In this document: one piece after another, positions 12,089-24,100 of the stretch
How positions within the stretch are numbered: the first letter of the stretch is position 1
How the letters are laid out: each line of letters starts with the position of its first letter
From: Melieria omissa
Taxonomy: Eukaryota; Arthropoda; Insecta; Diptera; Ulidiidae
DNA length: 64,000 nt
Direction: 5' to 3'
Assembly: GCA_963971225.1 (NCBI GenBank)
Contig: OZ020268.1
Coordinates: 37,612,848-37,676,847 of the forward strand
Position numbers and translations under genes: made by a program
The notes under the pieces: generated by a model
The model's database searches: none
The model's input: only the letters and a program-made list of their open reading frames with translations
What the model was told of the DNA's origin: nothing

Positions 12089-12136
12089 GAATTAAAGCCA
12101 GCTGGGAGGAATGGTGGACATATGATGGCATATCCG
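12089..12136 (+). CDS. CARP coding exon a (first recognised)
   Basis: The 48-bp exon lies between acceptor TTGTTTTGCAG and donor GTAAGT and encodes IKASWEEWWTYDGIS. It starts in phase 1 (its first two bases finish a glycine codon) and ends in phase 1. This is the Trp-rich N-terminal segment after the signal peptide in CA10-type proteins. Confidence 0.9.
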
Positions 12137-15100
12137 GTAAGTACAGCGCAATACGTTGACATTTAAATTGATATTGAAATGATTTTAATTGTGCCAGAGA
12201 GACCGAAGGGGGCCGCACACATAATCAATGATCAGTCAAATTGGGCCGCCGACAGTCCGGCGGGAGTACACAGCAGACAGTGAGGAAAAAATGTACGCGA
12301 GCGCGAGCCCTTCAATCGCATTTTAATCAATTAGAAATGTCAATGCGAGCCGCGCGACTTTTACTCCCTCGACCGAATACACTTTTGTTGCATTTGGCTG
12401 CGTGTGGGTGGGGGCGCTCAATAAAATCAATCAAACTCAAATGGACGCGACATTTATTAGGAAGTTGTCAGAATATGTTTCGCAAAAAAAATCGAATTGA
12501 AATACGCGCTGTTGCAGAGAGTTCAGCTGCAAAACAGCTGCAGCAAACAAAAAACAAAAACTTGAAAATCAAAGTCAAAGTGCAAACCAAACAATTTAAC
12601 CGCATAAATGCGAAAAAATCAAAGCTCAATGCACATTCAGTGACGCTGGCACTGACACAAACACACACACATCAAAATGACTGGAAACAGGATTGCCAAC
12701 ACAATTTGACGCAAAAATCATTTCAGTTCTTTTCAAAAAATCAAAAATATAAGAACGCGTTAGATCATCGGCCGGAATGGCCTTCAAAATGCTTTCTTTT
12801 CATCAGAAAATGCATTTCTTCAAAAAGAGGAAAGTCTCACGGTTGAAAAAATCAATCTTTTTGGACAAATTTGAACAATTCATTGATAAATTTCTGTGAT
12901 TCCTTGCACTTATCAATATTGACATAACTGAGTAAATGTAAAATCTGAATCAAGAATGACGAAAATTGCTCTTTTAAGTCTCAGGCATTGATAAACTACA
13001 AAAGTTAAGAAACAGAGGAGATTTCAATTCAGCAGACCATGGTTAACTAGCTTACAAAATTTTTTGAAGAACCAGACCACTCCTTTTAATTTTCTTCCGC
13101 TTCTTTCTTCGACTCCATACAGGAGTCGAACATGCGAAGTCACAAACATACTTTCACTTCAGACGCAATAACTTCGCTTCCAAATAACCTAAAATCATGA
13201 ACTTTTGACTGAAAACTGAGGTAAGATGTGAATTTCCAATGTTAAGTCACTTAAAGGTGGCACCACCCAAAAATGCCCTGTTTTGAAAATGCGGTTTACT
13301 TTAGAAAGCACGTAATACAAAATTTGCTAAATTTGAAATTCTTTAAAACCCCACCTAGACCAAGTTCTGGCTATGTTCCTGTGCCAAATCACCAACCAAG
13401 TTTTCTTACCGTGTGACCTATACATAGCCATTTTCTTTGCTTTGAAGTGATATCTGAAATGTGTCAGAGTCCAATTCAAACCTGATGCAGTAAGTTCAAA
13501 AGTTCTTAACTTCTGTTCTTATATCAGGTGTACAACTTTGCTTCCGCCGTTTTCCGATAGGTGGCTGTACCGGCTGAGGCTGGTTGAAATACATAGATGG
13601 TAATGCCTTTAAAGTGAGTGTGGACAGTGCCTAACGAATTGTCATCGCCGTTTCAGTGACAGTTGTTCTTGTTTTCGTATTATTCACGCTCGAAAATGTC
13701 CGTTTATGTGCCCAATTCTCGCCATTTGCGGGAAGTTGTACTTTTCTGTTACAATTCGAAAAAAAATGCAGCTGAAGCGCATCGAATGCTCTCAGAAACT
13801 TACGGTGATGCTGCTCTGAGTGAAAGAACATGTCGGGAGTGGTTTCAACGTTTTAAAAATGGTGATTTCGATGTCGAAGACAAACATGGTGGTGGAAGAG
13901 AAAAAACCTTCAAAGATGAAGGTGATTTACTACGAGCTCTTAAAACCGGGTGAAACCATCACAGGAGATCGCTACCAAACGCAACTGATGCGCCTTAGTC
14001 GCGCGCTAAAAGAACAGCGGCCACAATATCAAGAGCGACATGACAAAGTCATCCTCCAACACGACAATGCTCGGCCTCACGTCGCAAAAGTGGTCAAAAA
14101 GTACCTGGAAACGCTGAAATGGGAAGTCTTGCCCCACCCGCCGTATTCCCCAGATGTCGCCCCTTCTGACTTCCACCTATTCCGTTCGATGGCACACGGC
14201 CTGGCAGATCAACATTTTCAATCCTTCGAAGAATTGGAAAAATTGATTGCTTCATGGATAGCGTCAAAAGAGGACTCCTTTTTTCGAGCCGGGATCCGAA
14301 AATTGCCGGAAAGATGGGAGAAAGTTGTCGCTAGCGACGGACAATACTTTGAATAATACATCTGTAAGCACTTTTTCGCAATAAAGCTTTTAATTTTGGA
14401 AAAAAAACGGCGGAAGCAAAGTTGTGCACCTGATATTTTAAAGAATTGGCGCAGATCGGGAATTACTTAATTATTGAGAATTAAAAGTTGAGCCAATCAT
14501 TCCACATAAAATTACTGATATTAAAAAATTATACCAATCAAAATTCGTTTGGGCGCCCTCGACCCTTTCTTATTCTTTCTTACATCAGTGTGGTCTTTAA
14601 AAAGTCTCTACACTCTTCAACTAAAAGTTCTGACATATATATGTAACTTGACATATATTTGTAACCTACCACATATCATAAATATATCAATAACCAAGCA
14701 TTATGAACCACATTTAAAAATCAACCTGATTTAAAAAATTCAATATTTGTTTACTAGAATACGTAACTTTTTTTTTGTGACTTGCCAAGCAAAAAATGAA
14801 AAAAAAAATCCGCCGCTCATTGATTGATTTTAATAACTTTGAAAAATCCACAAGTTGGCAACACTACACACAGCTAGTAAAACATTGTTGAAATCGCCCC
14901 ACGCACAACCAACCAGTCGCGCGCAGTTGGCAGCCGCTGCCGCTGTCGCTATTACCGTCATAGCTGTCAGTTTGTTTGACATGACATGCGACCTGTCGAA
15001 AAGTTGCTCTACATTTACGGTGAATGTGAATGTGAATGTACAACTGAGTGCAATCACAGACCAACGAATAACAGCAGACAGACGAATGGGCTGACAGGCA

Positions 15101-18100
15101 AAGGAGTGGCCGTCGCGAACTCAACTGACCAGCGCAACATATGAAAAATTTAATATTTCCGTAAAATGAAATTGCGCAAAGTAACAAAATTAAATCAAAT
15201 AAAAACAAAAAATTTAAAAAATGAAATGACAACAAGAAAACTGCCACACAACAACATTGCAACGCACAACAGCGACAACGATTGCAATTGTTGTCGGTGT
15301 TTTCGCATTAAAGTTCCGGGCCACTTGCTGCGCGCCAAACTGCGGCCACCACAACAGTTGGGGAGGTCGTGTTCACACCGACACAACGTTCAGCGACCAG
15401 CACGTCAGTCAGTCCAGTCTGCATCGCGCATTCTGTAAAACACACCTTGTCATATGTTCTTTTATTCTTGTTTTTATCGTTGTTGTTTTTTGTTGGTTAC
15501 TGTCATTTGTGCGCGTGCACATGGTTTGTTATTACTATTGTTGTTGTTTTGTATTCGCGCATTTACAATACAAATTCCAACAACACATTATTACGACAAC
15601 ACCGACAGCCACAACAACAACAACTACATACATGTCAGTTGTCCGTCTTCGCACTCAACATTCGGCCGATTTGTGTTTGTGTCTTGCCGCCCGTTGCCTC
15701 AGTCTGGCAACCGCTGCACGGATCAGCGATTTAAATAATTTTCATTTATTTTTAACTTTGTCGAGGCATTAAATGTTCATGACTGTTTGGTCTGGTAAAT
15801 TCGAGACATATTCTGGCAAAAGAATGAATTATGAACAGAAAAAATAAAGCAATCTCAACGGTGAAAGTTTGAGTTCAAAAAATGAATGAGCAAGTAACGA
15901 AGTTAAAGAGTTAAGAGTTTTTGTCGAAAAGAGTATCTTAAGGCTTATTAAGGCAGAAGATATACATCTCCTAGCTAGCAGCAACAGATGCACAAAGCAA
16001 GCTAGCAGCAACAAATGCTCTACATAACCCAGTAATAAACTTTTAACTACGGAGACTTCCTCTTCGGAAGGAAGAATATAATAAAAAAATAAAAATTTTT
16101 ATTTTATTTTTCATTTCAGGACCAAGTTTTTGGGGCCTTATCAATCCACAATGGAATATGTGCAACAAAGGGCGACGACAATCGCCCATTGACGTTGTGC
16201 CAGACAAATTGCTCTTTGATCCCTACTTGCGGCCGCTGCACATCGATAAGCACAAGGTAACAAAAAAAACAACAACAAAAACCTTGAACACAGAAAAAAT
16301 TATAAACAAAACTTAAAATAAAAAAAGAGAATTGGAAGACATAATGAGCTGGTTGTATGTCAGTGTGGTTGCAGCTAAGCATCCAAATGACAGCATCAGC
16401 GATTGACAAAGGACAAAGGCTTTAACAACAACAAGTTGAATTAGCAATTGGTTTTTTGTTTGTCGTTATCGCAGGTTTCCGGCACACTACACAACACAGG
16501 TCAATCGCTCGTCTTCCGCGTCGACAAGGACACAAAGCAGCCGGTGAACATTACCGGCGGCCCGCTCGCCTATCGCTACCAGTTCGAGGAGATTTACATA
16601 CACTACGGCACAGAGAACAGCCGAGGGTCGGAGCACTACATACAGGGCTACAGTTTTCCGGGCGAGGTGAGTGCCAGCAGTGCGAATCATTTTCTCACAC
16701 CACTACCAAACCATTTTCAACTTTTGTTCACTCATTTTCGTTCACTCATTTCGTTGCAGATACAAATCTATGGCTTCAACAAGGAACTGTATCACAACAT
16801 GTCCGAGGCGCAGCACAAGTCGCAGGGCATTGTTGGACTCTCGTTAATGGTGCAAATTGGTGAAACGCCAAATCCCGAATTGCGAATTATTACCACCACA
16901 TTTAATAAGGTTTTGTACAGAGGTGAGTGGTGGGAAGAAAGTCAAGAAAGTGTAGAAAGTGTAGAGGTGAGAGCAGGGAAACTAGAAATGCAACGATGCG
17001 TGCGTGCGCGCCAAAAAGAGAAATTAACAAGGCTGCCGCCATTTCCGGCCAGCAAAATGCAAGCAAACACGATTCGCAGTCGCGATTGCATTGCACGTTG
17101 TCAACCGACGAACTGAAAGTGTGAAATTTGCGTTGAGTAGTTGACCATTGGACTTTGCGTTGGCGCGCAATGCTGGTTGGAAAAAAAATGGTAAAGGAAA
17201 AACAACAAAACCTGCACTGCTGTCGAAGCCAAAAGTTGAATTTCTCAAGCGTAAGTTCCGTTGCATGCAAAGCAGTCGACGAACTTAAGCGAGGGTCAAA
17301 TAAAACCCAGTCAACTTTAAATGCAAAAAGACGTAAAGCCAAAACATGGAGCGAAAATGGCAAACAAGGTGATACTTGCAAAAAGCAGCCTAAAAGTATG
17401 CTTGCACGAATGATATTTAACTTTTAAGGAGATAATGTGAGCCTACAATGATGTGCTTTGAACTTGAAATAGCATAGCTTAAGGCTTTTCAAACGTTCTG
17501 GTTTCAGTAGAATTTATCATATTTTTTAATTTAATTTAAATTCATTTTTGAATTTACTTGAGTTGATTTAAATTGATATGAATTGATTTTATTTTATTTT
17601 ATTTTCTTTTATTTTATTTTATTTTATTTTATTTTATTTTATTTTATTTTATTTTATTTTATTTTATTTTATTTCATTTTCTTCTCTTTTATTTTATTTT
17701 ATTTTATTTTATTTTATTTTATTTTATTTTATTTTATTTTATTTTATTTTATTTTATTTTATTTTATTTTATTTTATTTTTTTTATTTTATTTTATTTTA
17801 TTTTATTTTATTTTATTTTATTTTATTTTATTTTATTTTATTTTATTTTATTTTATATTATTTTATTTTATTTTATTTCGTTTTATTTTATTTTATATAA
17901 ATACTTTACTCAACGTGTCCTCGGCTGCATAGCCATCACGTGTTCATTTATCGACCATAATTATTGCCGCCATTGCTGCCATCACTTGCATTTGTGTCGA
18001 TGGCATCGCATGCAACACAATACGGCCAACAAATTATGCACTGCCAAATGCAATAAAAATGGCTCATAACATAATAACACAGCAATTGCAAAGGCGCTTT

Positions 18101-21100
18101 TCCTGTCCGAAAACACTAGCAAAAGCACCAAAGAAAATCAGCACACAGCAAAAAAAAACTGGAATCAACTCAAATGCTATGAAAAAATAAAACACAAACA
18201 ACTATTGACTAGCAAAAGTAGCGCAAACAGAAGCCATAAAGACGAAAAAGTAAGTTAAAAGTGCACCAATGCAAAACAAAAACAAAAAACATGCAACAAC
18301 AGCAAACACTGAAACCAACACTTAAGAAGTGCTTCAACGCCACGTTTTCCTTTTGGCCGTTTTGTGCCACAGCGTCCGTTAAGGTGGCAAGAAAATTACG
18401 CCAAGAAAAATTGCCCCTTTGGCAAGTTGCATTAATGACTTTTGTTGCACTTTCGCGTCGGCAGTTGTGACTTTTATACGGTGGATGACGTGTGGCGTCA
18501 TTAAGTGCACGTTTGACGTTGCTTCTAACTTTTAACAACAACAACAATGCAAAATAAATAAGCAACAATTTTGAAAAAACCAAATTTTAATTGAAGGAAT
18601 GTCAAATTATGGTAATTAATTTCAAAGCACAATGTTGCTTGGTTGCGGTATTTTACATAGGTTGTTGCTTGAAATGTTCACTGTAGCCTTGACTTTGATT
18701 GAAAATTGGTCTCACGAGTAGTATGACTAACATTTTATTGTAGTCATTAATCGTATAAGCAACATTTCATGGAGTCATGGGTCGTATGAGTAACATTTCA
18801 CTCTGTACTCATGGATCGCATCAGCAACAATTTCTACTCTGTTCATGGGTCGTATGAGTAACATTTCACACTGTATTCATCGGTCGTATAAGCAACATTT
18901 CACACTAATCGAAACAATTGTAGACGGCAGCCATCAAATTTCAAAGACTTAAATTCATCAACTTTCTTTACAATACCAAAAACTAATAACATTTTTTTTC
19001 TCCTCTTTTCTCCTCTCTCGTAGGCTTCTCCACACCCATACGGCACATATCAGTGCGTTCACTGCTGCCAAATACGGATCATTATATAACCTATGAGGGT
19101 TCGACAACACATCCCGGCTGCTGGGAGAGCACCGTCTGGATTATTATAAATAAACCCATTTATATCACTAAGCAAGAGGTGAGTGCACAATAATGCATTT
19201 CGTTGAAAGCTCAACTTTTCGTAATCAATGAAATTTAATTAAATGTAGAGAACAAAATTAAATGAACAATTTTCAACAACAAAAACCAAACACACAGTAA
19301 AACCGCAAAGAGAACAATGAAGCAAAATTGGTTTACACAATTCTGGCTAATTTGGCGCAATTAACCACCATGCAAATTTTGTTGATTTAGTGCCGGTTTA
19401 AATACGAAATTGATTTTGTTTTTTTCATAAATTTAATTTTAATTCTGCTGTCGAATTTAATATATTTGCGGTATTTAATAAGCTACTGAATTTACATTCA
19501 ATTTGCGTGGCTAAGCGGCCATGGGCGACCAATTTTTGGGTGCTAAATTTTTGAACGGGATTGGCATTGGGTTTAGTAATGACTCAACATATATCATAGT
19601 TAAATTTTGAAAAGATTTAAATAAGACTGAAGAGAGTACAAAGGTGTTTTACTAAGTTTGATCTTCGACGTCGATAAAAACTTCAATAGCATCAAATCGC
19701 AGCCATAAATACAAAAGGCGTTGATAGAACGTTTTCTTGACTAAAATTTCCATTTAAAACAAATTTACAATAGAAAAAAAAACATTAAAAAAGTTATACA
19801 ACATTACATTGTGTCGTGTTCTGTCGAGATCAACCACCAAGTTGACTGATTTTTCATTGCAATTTTATTTAATTAAATTTTTTATTATATTATATTTTAT
19901 TTTATTTATTTTTTTTTTTTTATCTACTATCGACTGACTGACACTTACAAATTAATAAATATTGAATGAGTGCATAAGTTCGTGCCCGATTTGAAGTCAA
20001 AACTCAAATTGAAATTTCTCAAAACAAAATCTTTATTAATCAATTATGTATTCTCCATCATGTTCGGCAATCCACTCCCAACGATCAACCAACTTACGAA
20101 TGCCGGATTCATAAAAATCACGCGTTTTTTCATTAAAAAAGAGGACAAGGTCGTTTTTAGCGTCGTCCATGGACAGCGTCGGTTTTGCAACATGTGGTCT
20201 GGCGTTGTCGTGGTGGAAGAGGACTTCTTTGCGATTGGCCAAAATCGGACGTTTTTCTTCAATAGCTTTCTTTAATTGGGCCAATTTCTGGCAATACTTA
20301 TATACGGTAATCCTTTCGCCAACGGGCAAGAGCTCAAAATATATCACTCCGCGGATATCCCCGTTCCGACTTCTCGTGTGCCTGTTTCCACGTTTGTTTT
20401 CGTTGGACATTGTTGTACAGAATCCATTTCTCGTCACCTGTCACAAACCGATCCAGAAAAAGATCGAAGCAAAAAAATTGCTGTTGTTACGCCCGGTCGT
20501 TGTTACGGTCCACTTTATTTTTTTTCACTCAACTGTTTTTCCCTTCCGAAACTCGTATATCGTATATACTAAAGAGCTGCACAAAAGGTTCTATTTGGCA
20601 CACTTCACTACTGCACAGTACTGTCAAGTACTGTACTTCAGTGTCGCAATGACAGCAAAATCAAATGCTCAATAGTTCTATTCGGCAACAAAGCAAGCAC
20701 TGCATCATTCCAAAACCTTTCCGCTACAGCAGCGACAGTGCTTGTGTTCTGTTGCGAAACAAAACATCAAAACAGAAAGCTATAATGAGGTTAAGTAACG
20801 ATAAATCATATCAAGCACACGGAGTGAAGTAGAACTAATACGTCACACCGTGTGAAGCATAACTTTTACTTCACACCGTGTGAAACAGAATTTCTACTTC
20901 ACAACGAGTGAAACAGACTTAAATAAATATCGAAAAAACATGTTTTAAACCTGCGTTTTTTTTCATTATTGTTGTTGTAATGCTTGAAATGCAGCCCAGA
21001 TTCCATACAAAATATCAAAAACAAACATCAGCTACTCCGATCGTGCAAAACAAAACACCGTATGCTTGAAAATGTTCTACTTCAGTGCTGCACTTCAGTC

Positions 21101-24100
21101 TTGTTCTACTTCAGTGTTGTTCTACTTCCGTGTTGTTCCACTGCAGTATTGTTCTACTTCAGTGTTGTTCTATTCCAGTGTTGTTTTACTTCAATGTTGT
21201 TCTACTTCAGTGTTGTTCTATTCTTCAAGGTGCTTGAAGTTCTATTGTCGTTTCGTGCAGTATTTGTATGAATATCAAAAGCTTCCTTCACTGCAGTGCT
21301 TGTTTTGTAGCGGAAGTGAAGAAGAGCGGTAGTACTTGAAAGCACAGCGATGGCTTGCAAGTCATTTTTATAGTGCTTGCGCAGCTCTTTAGTATATACT
21401 CGTATTCGTTATCCATTTTCAATGCGCTTTTTCAACCAGCAAACGCAAAGATTGATTTGTCACATTTACAAAGAACTACAACAAGCATACATTTCAGTCA
21501 TGAGTACCAACCGTGAACGATTGAAACGCCACCTAGTAAAATCGGGCACGAACTTATGCACTCATCCAATATTTAACAGTAATGGTGTATTCGTCATTAT
21601 TCCTTTAGTTAGGCGAGGGAGCTTCACTTGAGCCATAAAAGTCCCATTGGGATGTCATAGGTTTAAAAAGTGAGTGTTCTCTGGGTTTCACAGGCCCTCT
21701 CTGCTTGGTGTCGGCTTTGAACCATTGAAATTCATTTATGTTTGCTTGGATCCATCCTAAAATTGTTTCAAATAATCCCCAAATTAAATATAATTGTTTT
21801 ACTAAGAACGTCGAACATAATGAAAGAGTAAAGTCGTCTTATTTCTACTATGGAGTTAGGTTGAAGTTTGGCATTCGTCTTGTAGAAGCTCACATAAGCC
21901 CAAAGTGAAGGCTGATGATTAAGTTTAGAAGTGTTTTTTTTCAACTAGTTATGAGCGAGTTTTTTATTAGCTTTTAAATTGCAAATGTTAGTAAAAACTG
22001 TATATGACGTTTATAAATAAATTAGTTTCAACAATAAAGTAGATACCGAGAGTAACCGCCTGTGGGCATAACTTAGGTTCGCATACACTTCCCGCAGATG
22101 AGAGCCACTTGGTAACTCCGACCAATTAATCGATACGGCTTGGGCGTCTTTCACTTACCTTGGCTTCGGCGCAAGATTTTCTATACCATGAAAGAAGTGA
22201 TTTCCAAAAACTTAGCGCCGTACTTAGGTGGAGAACGTAAACAGCAGTTTCCTTGCAGTGATCGTTTCTGTAGCTTCTGCAGAAGTCAATACACAGCAGA
22301 CGCAGTCTTCTAGTTAGTCAGTACAACAGTGTCCAATTATAATTCTCATGGCAATGCCTACGTAGGATTTGTTTAGAAGGATCATTTCACTGGGTCTGCT
22401 CCAGTCAATCGAGGGTCAGATCTGTCTTTACCGTATTGCATGTTGAAGCCATCAGGTTTTGGCTCTGTAAAGAATGCCATTCTTCCAATGAAGTTGGCAA
22501 GTGAAGAGGCGATTACTTATTTCTTCTGTGACATTTATACATTGTAGCTCCTTGCCTGGTTTTGCCAGCTCGTCGCCTACACAATTTCCTTCTATGTTCT
22601 TGTCCTCAGCTACACAGTAAAGATGCACGTTGTACTGCTCAGAGAACTCATTAAGAAATGATAAACAGTGCAGGGCTGCATTGACCTATTGAATGACCTC
22701 AGTATTAAAGAGTTCTAAAAAGTCATAATCAGTTTTGACGGCGATTACCAATTAGCCTTCCAAGTAGTTGGACTGTTTTGAAATGAGAGAAGTGTTGGAC
22801 TTGTGTTTATCTTCTGGTCTTAATTTTCTGTAAGTCTCCGAAGAAGCTGTACAATTTTCGCATTACTTCCCATTTAGACATTCCATAAAAAAATCGTCAT
22901 TTTTTCAGCGCATTTTACTACTTTTTCGTGGCTGGGAGCGTTTTATTATTAAAATGGCCAGCAGAAAAGTATGCAACATAAATTGAAAACAAGGCTTCAT
23001 TTTCCTCTTTCTAAACAAAGATAGTACAACACCTATTGCCTTCTATATATGTTTGATATCTGTATCTCAAAAGAGACCATAAAAAGACTAGAAGCATGCT
23101 TTCAGTTTTTTCTTTAGCTCTTCTTCTTTTCTTTAGCCTTATTATTAAGAAGGCCAGCAGAAAAGTATGCAACATGAATTGAAAACAAGCGGGCTTTACC
23201 TCTCTCTAACCAACGATAGTACAAGATCTATGGGCTTCTATATAGGTTTGTCTCTGTAACTCAATAGAGACCATAAAGAGACCAGAGGCTGAAGCTTTAA
23301 GTTTTTTTTCTTTAGCTGGGATAATTTTCTTTATAAGAAAATCAGAAGAAAATTATGTAACATGAATTGAAAACAAAATTTTCCTCTAATCAAGGATAGT
23401 ACATACAACGCCTATGAGCTTCTAACATATATAGATTTGATCTCTGCCTATTGTCCAATATAGACCATACAGCTTTTAGTTTTTTCTGTAGCTAGCTGCC
23501 TTTTATTATTGAAAAAAACACCAGAAAAGTATAAAACATGAATACAAAAAACATTTGATTTACCTCTAAAGGTAAGGTCCCACGATTGCCGCAATGCGTA
23601 GAAATTTTACGCATTTTTAAAAAACTCAAATGCCAATCGTGTGAGCTCGATTCGGGTTTGGCGCAAATGTCAAAAATATTCGATCTGTCTTCTGTTGCGC
23701 CGAACGAAATCGGTACTGTAGCTTCAATCGTGTGAACAGTTGAAACCAGACAAAGAAATTAAAAATTGTGCCGAATTTTGTCGGCAACTCGAGCGCCAAC
23801 CAAAGGGGCCGACAAATTTTGTCGGTGCTTTGAAATTTTTTGAGAAATTATTTCAATTTTTATTTCGATTCAGGCAATCGTGTGACCTACATATGAAATC
23901 ATTTGGTGCGATATTTCTGTTCGCTAGGTTGAGCCGACAAAGTTTGTCGAAATTGGGCCAATCCACAGTGATTCGTTCCATAGACAAAATTCAAAAATTG
24001 TATAGTCTCAGAATTTAATGATTTTCATGTCATTTGAAAGGTAAAACTTCAACTAAGAAAACCCCAAAAAATCTGTGCAAAAAATTAATAAGTGTGTGTG

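Larger units (their letters stand above)
19962..21569 (-). mobile_element. Mariner element split by a MITE
   Basis: TA (19960-19961 and 21570-21571) flanks inverted repeats TTGAATGAGTGCATAAGTTC and its mirror; the two ends agree over about 30 bp with one mismatch (TTGGATGAG). Without the inserted MITE the mariner is only about 760 bp, so it is itself a deletion derivative. It lies in CARP intron 5, in antisense orientation to the gene. Confidence 0.93.

Noticed and set aside
17583..17900. 105-codon Phe/Leu/Tyr-rich frame.
   Set aside because: Pure product of the (ATTTT)n microsatellite.
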